A stretch of 64,000 nucleotides of DNA from Hyphomicrobiales bacterium (GTDB lineage Bacteria > Pseudomonadota > Alphaproteobacteria > Rhizobiales > Rhizobiaceae), in NCBI GenBank assembly GCA_900470155.1, contig UBZT01000015.1, positions 1 through 64,000 on the forward strand. Direction: 5' to 3'. Every line of letters begins with the position of its first letter. Position 1 is the stretch's first letter. Positions 8,416 to 16,763 of the stretch are shown in pieces. The translations under genes and the position numbers were made by a program. The notes beneath the pieces were generated by a model. The model searched no databases, had not been told where the DNA came from, and worked only from the letters and a program-made list of their open reading frames with translations.

Positions 8416-9224
8416 GCCGTCTCCCGCATTTCTTTGTAAGCATGCCACGTCGCGTGGCCGAGCCACGGAAAGATCACGATCAGTCCGATCAAGCCCGTGA
8501 CGACACAGAGCAGGAAGAGCACCAGCACGATAGCCCCCCATAGCAACATGGGACGCAGGTTGTTCCAGACGATCGCCATACTCACGCCCATCGCCGTCAT
8601 CGCATCGATCCTGCGGTCGAGAAGCATGGGGATCGAGAACACGCTGATGGCGAACGCGAAGCCCGCGAACAAGCTTCCAACTAGGCCGCCGACCAAAAGC
8701 ATGGCCCAGCCCACGGGGGTCGTGATCAACATCGTCGCAACGTGGTCGAGACCCGGAAATGGGCGCACGCCGAAAAAGAGCGCGTAGACCAGAACGGCTG
8801 CCCGCATCCACAGGAGCATCAGCATGGTCAGAACCATTCCGGTGAAGAATACCTGCGCGCCTGCGAGCGGTTGGACGGACATCATTGAGCGAAGGTTGAC
8901 AGGCTGCCCATTCTCAATACTGCGGCTCTTCAGATAGAGCCCAGCCGCAACCAGCGGCCCGACGATCATGAACCCCGCTAGGGCGGGGAACAGGAAGTAG
9001 TCCCTGCCCGTGTCGTACATGTAGACGATGAAGACCATCGAGGCGACGAACACCGCCACGCCGTAAATCAGGCTCGGAATAGGCCGCGTCCAGAGATCCC
9101 GCCATCCGTGACCCAGCCAGCCGAACACCGCTTCGTAGGATACGTCCCGCTTGTACCTCTCGCTGCGGGTCTCCTCGATATCCGATACCTCGGAAACCAG
9201 AACCGGCGTGTTTTCTCTAACCAT
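8412..9224 (-). CDS. DUF2189-like integral membrane protein
   Basis: 270 residues, ATG at 9224 with AGGAG upstream. A polar N-terminus of about 30 residues leads into a segment with W.DLW..P.PSL.YG, then six predicted membrane helices and a short tail ending HATWHAYKEM. The layout and the recurrent LIYG / PWLGHATWHAY motifs resemble the DUF2189 family, whose function I do not know. Its stop overlaps the fixI start and it follows fixP and a tiny gene, so it is embedded in the cbb3 operon where fixG and fixH would be expected. A role in oxidase assembly is an inference from position only. Confidence 0.75.
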   Translation of the reverse strand: MVRENTPVLVSEVSDIEETRSERYKRDVSYEAVFGWLGHGWRDLWTRPIPSLIYGVAVFVASMVFIVYMYDTGRDYFLFPALAGFMIVGPLVAAGLYLKSRSIENGQPVNLRSMMSVQPLAGAQVFFTGMVLTMLMLLWMRAAVLVYALFFGVRPFPGLDHVATMLITTPVGWAMLLVGGLVGSLFAGFAFAISVFSIPMLLDRRIDAMTAMGVSMAIVWNNLRPMLLWGAIVLVLFLLCVVTGLIGLIVIFPWLGHATWHAYKEMRETA

Positions 9225-9239
9225 CGTGAACTCCTGGCA

Positions 9240-9434
9240 TCAACATGCCGATTTGGCGGCCCGATATGCGCTGGGCGAACTTCCCTTGTCCTTGAGATGA
9301 GGGACGCAGTCGGGTTGGGTGGAGACAGCAATATAAACCAGATGCGCGTTCGCGCCGATCACAAGCAACGTCGCCGCAGAAAGCAGCCACAATGGTCTAA
9401 ACCAACATCGCCTCTTCGCCGCCGCCTGCGTCAT
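9240..9434 (-). CDS. Small single-helix protein of the cbb3 operon
   Basis: 64 residues; its ATG directly abuts the fixP TGA, with no spacer, so translation is coupled to fixP. One membrane helix (about 13-34, LWLLSAATLLVIGANAHLVY) is followed by a periplasmic tail with QPDCVPHLK and a Cys at the very C-terminus (AAKSAC). The two Cys residues and a His could bind metal or form a disulfide. It is too small and dissimilar to be FixH. Function unknown; the operon position suggests an accessory role for the oxidase. Confidence 0.7.
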   Translation of the reverse strand: MTQAAAKRRCWFRPLWLLSAATLLVIGANAHLVYIAVSTQPDCVPHLKDKGSSPSAYRAAKSAC

Positions 9435-10316
9435 TCACGGCTCCTTCTGTCCGAGCGCGTTCACGTAGAGCGCCAGGATTTTGATCTCCGATGGCGAAAG
9501 CCGCTCGTCCCAGGTCGGCATATGCCCCTGCCGCCCTCCATGGATCGTATCGATGATACTCTGCAAGCTCCCACCGTAAATCCACTGGCTGTCTGTGAGA
9601 TTCGGGGCCCCAACGTCCGGATTGCCTTTGGCATTCTCGCCGTGACAGGCAGCACAGGTGGTAAGAAAGACCTCGCGTCCCTCATCGACTTGGTTGATGT
9701 TTTCGGCGGTCGAAGTGGTGGGATCACTCAGCGATATCACAAAGGCGGCGACGTCGCGAACCTGCTGACGGTCGAGCATCTCGTCCTTGCCGAAGGCGGG
9801 CATCTGAGCGACACGGGTATCCGCATGCCTCGAATTGATGCCGACCGTCAAGGTCTGCTGGATTTTCTCAGGTCCGCCTCCCCAGATCCAATCATCGTCC
9901 GCAAGGTTGGGGTAGTTATTGCCGCCCTTTCCGTCGCGTCCATGACAGGCCGCGCAATTGTCCCCGAAGAGCTGGTTGCCCGTGGTGCGCACCGTGGCCA
10001 TGAGCTGCTCGTCCGCGCGGATCTGGTCGTACGACATGCTATCGATCTTGCTGACCCACGAAGCCCTGGCGTCCACCCCTTCGCGCAACGTCTCTTCCAC
10101 AGTTGTCTTCTGGTCAATGCCCAGCAGCCCCTTGGTGTAGGTTGTGCCGAGCGGCCACGTCGGGAGCAGGAACCACCAGAGCACTGCGAAGATATGCGTC
10201 ACGATTAGAAACAGCAACACGCCCCGCGGTATTGGCGTGTCGAGTTCCTTGATACCGTTCCAGATGTGGCCCGTCGTTTTCCGGCCGGTGACGGGATCGA
10301 CTTCTTCTACTGCCAT
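9435..10316 (-). CDS. fixP: cbb3-type cytochrome c oxidase subunit III (dihaem) FixP/CcoP
   Basis: 293 residues. An N-terminal membrane anchor (about 31-52, RGVLLFLIVTHIFAVLWWF) is followed by two cytochrome c domains, each with a CAACH haem-binding motif (121-125 and 221-225) and downstream Met ligands in MPAFG and MPTW. FixP passes electrons from soluble cytochrome c to the catalytic subunit. The start overlaps the fixQ stop by 10 bases. Length is normal for the family. Confidence 0.97.
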   Translation of the reverse strand: MAVEEVDPVTGRKTTGHIWNGIKELDTPIPRGVLLFLIVTHIFAVLWWFLLPTWPLGTTYTKGLLGIDQKTTVEETLREGVDARASWVSKIDSMSYDQIRADEQLMATVRTTGNQLFGDNCAACHGRDGKGGNNYPNLADDDWIWGGGPEKIQQTLTVGINSRHADTRVAQMPAFGKDEMLDRQQVRDVAAFVISLSDPTTSTAENINQVDEGREVFLTTCAACHGENAKGNPDVGAPNLTDSQWIYGGSLQSIIDTIHGGRQGHMPTWDERLSPSEIKILALYVNALGQKEP

Positions 10317-10477
10317 GGGGCATCTTCCTTGTCGAAAATTTCCCTTTCCGCGCCTTCGAATCTTTTCTTGTTCGAAGGCAGGAAGGTGTAGATGACCACG
10401 CAGATCGAAAAACCGATCAGATAGAACAGTCCCCAGGTTTTGGAGGCTTCGACAAGCGTATCGTGGGTGAACTCCAT
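10307..10477 (-). CDS. fixQ: cbb3-type cytochrome c oxidase subunit FixQ/CcoQ
   Basis: A 56-residue protein found by translating the gap between fixO and fixP. It has one membrane helix (about 16-33, GLFYLIGFSICVVIYTF) followed by a basic then acidic tail (NKKRFEGAEREIF) and ends with APWQ. That is the standard CcoQ build; it stabilises the oxidase complex. ATG at 10475-10477 with AGGA upstream; it ends inside fixP. Confidence 0.92.
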   Translation of the reverse strand: MEFTHDTLVEASKTWGLFYLIGFSICVVIYTFLPSNKKRFEGAEREIFDKEDAPWQ

Positions 10478-10486
10478 CGCGTCCTC

Positions 10487-11239
10487 CTAGTTGCTGGGGT
10501 CGGGCATCTTTTCAGGGGCGGAGGTGTTCTCGTAGGCGGCCTTCGTCAGTTGCCCAAGCACCTGGAGATAGGCGACCAGCGCGTCCATTTCACTAACGTT
10601 CGTCGTCACGCCATCGAAAGCGGAAACCTGCGTCGCCTCACCATAGCGTTCCGATACACCCGTCGACTGGTCGCTATCCGGAACGGCTTGGCCACGGGCA
10701 TCGGCAGATGCGTTGGCTATCATATCATCGGTATAAGGAACCCCGACGGATCTCTGCGCCTTCAGCATCAGGGGCAGGTTATCGACCTCCAATGGCGTTG
10801 TGGCCAGCCATTTGTAAGATGGCATGTTTGATTCTGGAACGACGTCGCGTGGGTTGCTCAGGTGGGCGACATGCCAGAAGTCGGAATACTTGCCACCGAC
10901 GCGGGCAAGATCAGGCCCGGTTCGTTTCGAACCCCAAAGCATAGGGTGGTCATACTTCGATTCGACCGCGAGCGAATAAGGTCCATAGCGCTCCACATCG
11001 TCACGCAGCGTCCGGATCATCTGACTGTGACATGCGTAGCATCCTTCGCGGACATAGATGTCGCGTCCGGCGAGCTCCAGCGGCGTATAGAGCCGCATGT
11101 CCTTCACGTCTTCGACGGTGTCGTCGATCGTGAAAAGCGGCGCGATCTCGACAAGCCCGCCGACGCTGGCTGCTGCGACAATCGCCAGCATGAAGCCCGT
11201 TGCCGATCGTTCCAGTTTTCTGTGGGGCGTATCGGTCAT
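10487..11239 (-). CDS. fixO: cbb3-type cytochrome c oxidase subunit II (monohaem) FixO/CcoO
   Basis: 250 residues from the ATG at 11239; a longer frame upstream would overlap fixN and is rejected. There is one N-terminal membrane helix (about 15-36) followed by a cytochrome c domain with CYACH (67-71) and a Met ligand in ESNMPSY. A conserved YGPYS / [11 protein letters not shown] segment is visible. It lies 4 bases after fixN and 9 bases before fixQ. FixO is the membrane-bound monohaem subunit needed for assembly of the catalytic core. Confidence 0.97.
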   Translation of the reverse strand: MTDTPHRKLERSATGFMLAIVAAASVGGLVEIAPLFTIDDTVEDVKDMRLYTPLELAGRDIYVREGCYACHSQMIRTLRDDVERYGPYSLAVESKYDHPMLWGSKRTGPDLARVGGKYSDFWHVAHLSNPRDVVPESNMPSYKWLATTPLEVDNLPLMLKAQRSVGVPYTDDMIANASADARGQAVPDSDQSTGVSERYGEATQVSAFDGVTTNVSEMDALVAYLQVLGQLTKAAYENTSAPEKMPDPSN

Positions 11240-11243
11240 GTGT

Positions 11244-12899
11244 CTACTCCGCGGCCAATGGAATTGCGCCTGTGTGGTCGGCGACGGGCAAATCATCGTC
11301 TGCCGGGGACGGCGCAGGATTCCGGGTGCGGACGGTCATCCAGACATTGTAGGATGCGACAATCGCGCCGATGAGGAACAGCAACCCTCCGAACGCACGG
11401 GCGATGTAATAGGGATACATCGCAACCAGACTATCGACGAACGAATAGACCAGGGCATTGTCCTCGGAATAGGTCCGCCACATCAGTCCCTGGATAATCC
11501 CGGAATTCCACATCGCAAACACGTAAATGAGCGTCCCAACGAGAGCCAGCCAGAAATGGATTTCCACGAGGACTGCGGAGTACATTCGCTCGCGCTTCCA
11601 GATCGACGGCACGAGCGTGTACAACGACCCAAACGTGATCATTGCGACCCATCCCAGTGCGCCCGCATGAACATGGCCCACGGTCCAATCCGTGTAATGT
11701 GACAGGGAATTCACGGGACGTATCGCGAGGAAGGATCCCTCGAACGTCGAGAGACCGTAGAAAAATGCCGCCATCATCATGAAGCGCAGGGTCGCGTCGT
11801 CGCGCACTTTGTGCCACGCGCCATTGAGCGTCAACAGGGCATTCCCGGCCGAAGCCCAGGACGGAACAAGCAGCATCACCGAAAAGGTCATTCCGAGGTT
11901 TTGAACCCAATGCGGCAGGGCGGTGTAGTGCAGATGGTGAGAACCTGCCCACATATAGAAGAAGGTGATGCCCCAAAAACTCAGGATCGAAAGACGGTAG
12001 GAAAAGATCGGGCGCTCCGCCCGTTTGGGAAGATAGTAGTAGAGCATCGCCAGGAAGCCCGCCGTCAGGAAGAAGGCGACTGCGTTGTGTCCGTACCACC
12101 ACTGCACCATCGAGTCCTGCACCCCAGCCCAGATCGTATAGCTCTTCGCCTGGGCGAACGAAATCGGTACCGCGAGATTGTTGACGATATGCAGGATGGC
12201 GACAACGATGATGAAGGCCAAATAGTACCAGTTGGCGACGTAGATATGCGGCTCCTTGCGCCGCGCCAGCGTTCTCACATAGAGGACGAAGTAAGCCACC
12301 CAGACGACAACCAGCCAGATGTCGGCATACCATTCCGCCTCCGCGTATTCCTTGGACTGGGTAACGCCGAGGAAATAGCCAGAAACTGCGATCAGACAGA
12401 AGAGGTTAAAGCCGAGAAGAACAAACCAGGGAGAGAATTGGTCGGCAAGACGTGCTCGAGACGTCCGCTGGACGACGTGGTAGGATGTCGTGATCAGGGC
12501 ATTTCCGCCAAACCCAAAGATCACGCCGGATGTATGAGCAGGGCGGATGCGGCCGAAACTGGCCCAAGATGTATCGAAGTTTAGGCTCGGCCATGCAAGC
12601 TGGGCGGCGGCCCACACACCAATGAACATGCCGAAAACCGCCCATGCTAGGGTGAAGCCCACGCCGACCTTGATCGGGTCGTCATAATATTTGCCGAGGC
12701 GTGCCGAATCGGGAGCCGGGCCGAAAGCGCTGGACATAAGCACGAACAGCAGGCCGATGCTGCAGAGTAAAACCATGACGCCGTGAATGCCGAGGGGTTC
12801 GTTGCCTCCTACTGCCGCCATGGTTATGCCAATGATGGCCATGAATACGAGAACCGCACCGGCGAGGTCCCGTTCCCCTGACGTCAGCTGACCTATCAA
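11244..12899 (-). CDS. fixN: cbb3-type cytochrome c oxidase catalytic subunit FixN/CcoN
   Basis: 551 residues, about the usual length. A TTG start at 12899 is chosen because GGGGAGA lies 8 bases upstream and no ATG precedes the first helix. Haem-copper oxidase features are visible: YHVVQ early, [15 protein letters not shown] (the CuB ligand and cross-linked Tyr region), GSHHLHYT with the His pair, and [10 protein letters not shown] near haem b ligands. The subunit reduces O2 to water with high affinity at the inner membrane and pumps protons. First gene of the fixNOQP operon. I found no clear TTGAT-N4-ATCAA FixK/FNR box in the 300 bases upstream. Confidence 0.96.
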   Translation of the reverse strand: MIGQLTSGERDLAGAVLVFMAIIGITMAAVGGNEPLGIHGVMVLLCSIGLLFVLMSSAFGPAPDSARLGKYYDDPIKVGVGFTLAWAVFGMFIGVWAAAQLAWPSLNFDTSWASFGRIRPAHTSGVIFGFGGNALITTSYHVVQRTSRARLADQFSPWFVLLGFNLFCLIAVSGYFLGVTQSKEYAEAEWYADIWLVVVWVAYFVLYVRTLARRKEPHIYVANWYYLAFIIVVAILHIVNNLAVPISFAQAKSYTIWAGVQDSMVQWWYGHNAVAFFLTAGFLAMLYYYLPKRAERPIFSYRLSILSFWGITFFYMWAGSHHLHYTALPHWVQNLGMTFSVMLLVPSWASAGNALLTLNGAWHKVRDDATLRFMMMAAFFYGLSTFEGSFLAIRPVNSLSHYTDWTVGHVHAGALGWVAMITFGSLYTLVPSIWKRERMYSAVLVEIHFWLALVGTLIYVFAMWNSGIIQGLMWRTYSEDNALVYSFVDSLVAMYPYYIARAFGGLLFLIGAIVASYNVWMTVRTRNPAPSPADDDLPVADHTGAIPLAAE

Positions 12900-13529
12900 G
12901 TCTATTCTCCCCTAGAGCGTCGAAATGTATCACGGAATACGTTTTACGCTTCATTATCATAAACCTCGATTGTGGGGAACGAGCATCTGACATTTCGCCA
13001 CCCCGCCACAAGTCGGGAATATGACGCGCGTTGTGCGCATCGACCTACTGGAAATCTTCGAGGAATGTTAACGTCGATGCGTGAAAATGTGGATGCCGTT
13101 ATGGGTCCGAAATATCTGTCTGCCTCACTGGGAAGCCCGACTGTCTTCGCGAGAGGAGTGATCCACATGGGACTTTTTAACATCATCCGTCGAATGACGC
13201 TGCGCGGAAAGCAGTCGATCGCGAGATCAGCCGACCTATCGGGCTGTCGCGCACGTGGGCCAGGTCTGACGGCAGTTGGCACCGAGGCCACAATCTATCG
13301 TTCCAATTTCTCATCACCGGGATGAAGGAAATCCACCCTTGAAGGGGATTGGAACCGTTGCGTCGCCCGGCGTTTTTGCCATGCGCTTGTCCGGTTTATT
13401 TTATCCCCGCGTAAGAGGCTGCCTCAAAAAGAAGTGGGTGATTAAACAGTTTATGATTCCTTCGGATTTGCAAAGATTCGATGAAGTTCACGATGGCCTA
13501 AATTGAAATCAACGGCCGGCAATATGCGC
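12900..13529. other. Leader and intergenic region upstream of fixN, no gene recognised
   Basis: This holds the fixN promoter region. Open frames exist on both strands (12972-13325 plus; 12944-13291 minus) but both are Arg/Pro/Ser-rich and lack a recognisable domain. A short frame from 13168 begins MGLFNIIRRM, loosely like the start of DUF1127 proteins, but it does not continue as one. Confidence 0.4.
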
Positions 13530-13538
13530 GGCGAACGG

Positions 13539-13620
13539 CCCGCTACGCGACTTTACGGATCGGGAACGGCTTGAGCCTTTTCTGCCGATGCCCCGCCGCT
13601 TGGCCCGTCCGCGCACCACG
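13539..13620 (+). pseudogene. Possible transposase relic (IS5-like N-terminus)
   Basis: One plus-strand frame reads FTDRERLEPFLPMPRRLARP, which resembles the Y.(L/T)(S/T)D.(E/Q)W..(I/L).P.LP start of IS5-family transposases, with a residue missing after DRE. The similarity stops after about 25 residues, and no downstream DDE-containing part or terminal repeats were seen. Low confidence. Confidence 0.3.
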
Positions 13621-13739
13621 CTGGGACTTTGGGCACGCGTCAACCCTCATCTGGTGATGGAGACCCGTGAGCTGGAGTGTACGGAAAGCGGCGGCATACA
13701 AGCTTGATGCGGGCAAGAAAATCAAAGGGCGCACACGTC

Positions 13740-14339
13740 ATATTGAATAGATGGAGTGGTCATCATTGGGCCGCCTTCAGATGAGTGGAAAAGTCCAGTC
13801 AGTGGCAGACCCAGTCAGACCATCACCAGCACATGGGCGCGCCACTCATTCCTCGGCGACATCCACGCCGATGTAGTCAGCAATGACTGTTGACTACTTG
13901 CTGACCGACCAAGCGCCGCTGGCCGTAGCGGTTCTCAACAAACCAGGTCACTCGCGGCTGATCGGCATATTTGAGGACACACGGGAGCGTCACGCGATCG
14001 ACGCCATCCGCCGGCGTTTCGGTATCCACACGCGGCGCGAGACCGGGGTTGAGAGCGGCAATAGCCGGCACGACCATGCAAATCCAGATAAACAAAGTGA
14101 ACCACATCGACCTGTTCCCAATATTGCGACAAACAGCGTCCGCGCCGTTGCTGATGGTCAAGAGAAAGGAGCACCGGAAGAATGTTCGTGCCGAGAAACG
14201 TCACATCACCCTCGGATTGTGCCGACCAATAGAGGCGAAGCTGCCGATGGTCGAAAATGCTTCAATCACGTGAAAGCACTGAGCAACTCTCACCGCGATC
14301 TCAAAATGCCACGGCAGCAACGGAATTTCGTCAAACTAT
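13740..14339. other. Gene-poor region upstream of the haem receptor
   Basis: Overlapping short frames on both strands, the longest 94 codons on the minus strand (13877-14161) with one hydrophobic stretch (MWFTLFIWICMVVPAIAAL). That frame could encode a small exported protein, but there is no good ribosome site and no family match. I leave it unassigned. Confidence 0.35.
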
Positions 14340-14364
14340 AAACATGATGAAAAGAATCATGTTT
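14340..14364. promoter_or_regulatory. Candidate RirA-type iron-responsive operator upstream of the haem receptor
   Basis: A perfect inverted repeat with 9-base arms, AAACATGAT and ATCATGTTT, separated by 7 bases. It contains TGA-N9-TCA (14345-14359), the pattern reported for RirA iron-responsive operators in rhizobia. A third half-site, ATCATGTTA, follows at 14381-14389. The site lies 65 bases before the receptor ATG at 14429, a suitable place for an operator over a promoter. The pattern is seen directly; the regulator is inferred. Confidence 0.6.
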
Positions 14365-14428
14365 AAACTTGACTCTAACGATCATGTTAAATACGACCGC
14401 CTTGCTACTAATCTTGAGGGGTCAAATC

Positions 14429-16717
14429 ATGAAATTCCGGGGTCGAGCGACGTCTTGCGCGTCATTGCAGCACCGTGTCCAAATGCTGGCAGCGAGCGCT
14501 GCCTTTGTTGCTGTGTGCTTACCAATATCGGTTCTAGCCGAGGACACGGTCCTTGACCAGATTGTCGTCTCGACGCGCTCGGACAAGAAGCTTCTGGACG
14601 TGCCGCAGAACATCACCGTCGTGACCCGAGAAGAATTGCAGGACTACAATGTCCGCGACATCCAGGACCTCGTGCGCCGCGAACCCGGCGTTTCCGTCGC
14701 CCGTCCAACCTCCATTACCAACCCCTGGGGACAGCTCAGCAGCTTTACCATCCGTGGCATGGGCGGCAACCGTGTGCTGACGATGGTCGATGGCTCCCGT
14801 GTCCAGGAACTGATCACCGATGGTAGCCGCGATTTCTTCGACATGGGCAACTTCAAGTCGGTCGAAATCGTGCGTGGGCCGAACTCAGTGCTCTGGGGTG
14901 CCGATGCACTCGGCGGTTCGGTGATGTTCCGAACGCTCGATCCATCCGACCTGCTCGCAGAGAGCGACAAGCCCTGGGCGCTTGAGCTGAAGAGCAGCTA
15001 TGACAGCTTCGACGATAGCTGGAAGAAGCAGATCACAGGGGCCTATGACTTCGGCGATATCCAGGTTCTGGGCAGCTATGGGCATACATCTGCAAGCGAG
15101 GCAGAACTGAGCAATGCCAGAGCCGACGGCGGCATCTGGGGATGCACACGCCTGAATTTCGGTTGCGATCAGCTCTTTCCCGCCGACACCGATGTCGACA
15201 ATGCCCTGCTGAAAATGGTCTGGACGCCGGACGCGCAAAACACCGTCAAGCTGACCGGCGAACTGTTCGGCCGCGCGACCGAGGTTCTGCAGCTCTACGA
15301 CATGAGCGCCTCGACCACCGGCATTCCCACAACGACGTCTTATGTCAACGACCCCTATGTCCGCGACCTCGACATGAGCCGCAAGCGCATCGCTCTCGAG
15401 CATGAGTGGTTGGCCGATCTGCCGTGGCTCGACAGCCTGAACTGGCGCCTGTCCTATTCGCCCCAGGAACGCACCACAGACAGCAACCAGCGGCGTGTCT
15501 ATTCGAACCGGATCCAGTTGCACAATCAATACCGCGACTACAGCGAAACCTTCTTCGAAGGCGACATCCAGATGAAGTCGAGCTTTGACCTCGGCCCAAC
15601 TCATCACACGCTGACCTATGGCTTCGACGGCGACCGGACCCAGGGTGACTACGAGGGAACCAACACCACCTACAATGCCCTGACCGGGCTAACCACGATC
15701 GCCACAAACCAGGGGTTCAGCTTCCCCAGGGTCGAGACTCAGCGCGCAGATATCTACCTGCAGGATGAGATTGCGCTGCTCGATGATCGCCTTACGCTGA
15801 CGCCCGGCGTGCGCCTTGCGACCTACTCCATCGATCCGACAGGTGACACCAGCTATCCCGGCCTGCCAGGCTATGCTCCGGCCAAGCAGGAAAGCACCGA
15901 ACTGCTCAAGGCGTTCAGTGCAGTCTACAAGCTCGACGAGGTCTATTCGGTCTATGCCTCCTACGGCGAAGGCTTCAAGATGCCGACCTCAGCACAGCTC
16001 TTCCAGTCGAGCACTGATCTGTTCACCGGATCTTCGATCATCCCGAACCCGGAGCTTCGGCCGGAATCCGTTCAGAGCTATGAAATCGGCCTGCGCGGCG
16101 AATACGAGCAAGGCTTCTTCAGTGTCAACACCTTCTATGCCGACTACCACGACTTCATCCGTAGCCTGCAGGAAACCACCGTTCTTAACGGATCCGGGAC
16201 GCCGGTCACGGCCTATACGTCCAACAATGTCGAGGATGCGCAACTCTGGGGCGTCGAATTCAGTGGCGAATATGAAGTGCTCGACTTCACCACGCTCTCG
16301 GCCAACCTGAGCTGGAGCAAGGGACGCCAGAAAGTAAATGCCGCTTCTGCGACAACCGCGTTCGACGGGGCAGCACCGTTTACGGCGGTGCTGGGCGTCA
16401 AACACGAGCTGCCGGACTACAATCTGCAGTTTGAACTCTTCGGCACCTTTGCTGCCGGTCGCACGGAGGCCAGCAGTGCGGCCTACTACCTGCCGTCCGG
16501 CTATGCCGTCTTCGACGCATACGCAAAGTGGGAACCGAAGAAAAACGTCGAGGTGACGTTCGGCATCGAGAACATCTTCGATCGTCGATATTTCCCCAAC
16601 ACCCTGACGGGCTTCAACACTGTTCCGGCGTCCACCGCGGTCGCCAACGTCAATCCGCTGGAACTGCAAACCGGTGCGGGACGGACCTTCAAGATCGGTG
16701 CCACGGTAAAATTCTGA
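14429..16717 (+). CDS. TonB-dependent haem/haemoglobin receptor
   Basis: 762 residues from the ATG at 14429, preceded by GAGGGG. It has a signal peptide (about 1-37, cleavage after VLA), a TonB-box-like DQIVVSTRS (about 43-51), a plug domain with SSFTIRGMGGNRVLTMVDG and VEIVRGPNSVLWG, then a beta barrel ending in Phe (GATVKF). The GEGFKMP ... NPELRPE pair corresponds to the FRAP and NPNL boxes of haem receptors such as HemR, HmuR and ShmR, but I see no His between them where the classical haem ligand lies. It transports haem across the outer membrane using TonB. Neighbours encode haem-handling proteins, which supports the call. Confidence 0.9.
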   Translation: MKFRGRATSCASLQHRVQMLAASAAFVAVCLPISVLAEDTVLDQIVVSTRSDKKLLDVPQNITVVTREELQDYNVRDIQDLVRREPGVSVARPTSITNPWGQLSSFTIRGMGGNRVLTMVDGSRVQELITDGSRDFFDMGNFKSVEIVRGPNSVLWGADALGGSVMFRTLDPSDLLAESDKPWALELKSSYDSFDDSWKKQITGAYDFGDIQVLGSYGHTSASEAELSNARADGGIWGCTRLNFGCDQLFPADTDVDNALLKMVWTPDAQNTVKLTGELFGRATEVLQLYDMSASTTGIPTTTSYVNDPYVRDLDMSRKRIALEHEWLADLPWLDSLNWRLSYSPQERTTDSNQRRVYSNRIQLHNQYRDYSETFFEGDIQMKSSFDLGPTHHTLTYGFDGDRTQGDYEGTNTTYNALTGLTTIATNQGFSFPRVETQRADIYLQDEIALLDDRLTLTPGVRLATYSIDPTGDTSYPGLPGYAPAKQESTELLKAFSAVYKLDEVYSVYASYGEGFKMPTSAQLFQSSTDLFTGSSIIPNPELRPESVQSYEIGLRGEYEQGFFSVNTFYADYHDFIRSLQETTVLNGSGTPVTAYTSNNVEDAQLWGVEFSGEYEVLDFTTLSANLSWSKGRQKVNAASATTAFDGAAPFTAVLGVKHELPDYNLQFELFGTFAAGRTEASSAAYYLPSGYAVFDAYAKWEPKKNVEVTFGIENIFDRRYFPNTLTGFNTVPASTAVANVNPLELQTGAGRTFKIGATVKF

Positions 16718-16723
16718 GCCAAC

Positions 16724-16748
16724 AGGTGCCGGCTCGGCCGGCACCTTT
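16724..16748 (+). terminator. Stem-loop after the haem receptor gene
   Basis: AGGTGCCGG / CCGGCACCT arms of 9 bases with a 5-base loop (16724-16746), followed by TTCT. It sits 7 bases after the receptor stop and 16 bases before the next start. It fits a Rho-independent terminator or partial attenuator that gives more receptor than downstream transcript. The U tract is short. Confidence 0.65.
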
Positions 16749-16763
16749 CTCAGCGGGAACATC

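Noticed and set aside
13021-13034. Possible FixK/FNR box upstream of fixN (TTGTGCGCATCGAC-like sequence)
   Set aside because: Only one half-site resembles TTGAT and the second half does not match ATCAA; not enough to call.
13168-13325. Short frame starting MGLFNIIRRM as a DUF1127 protein
   Set aside because: The similarity ends after about 20 residues and no intact small protein follows in any frame.
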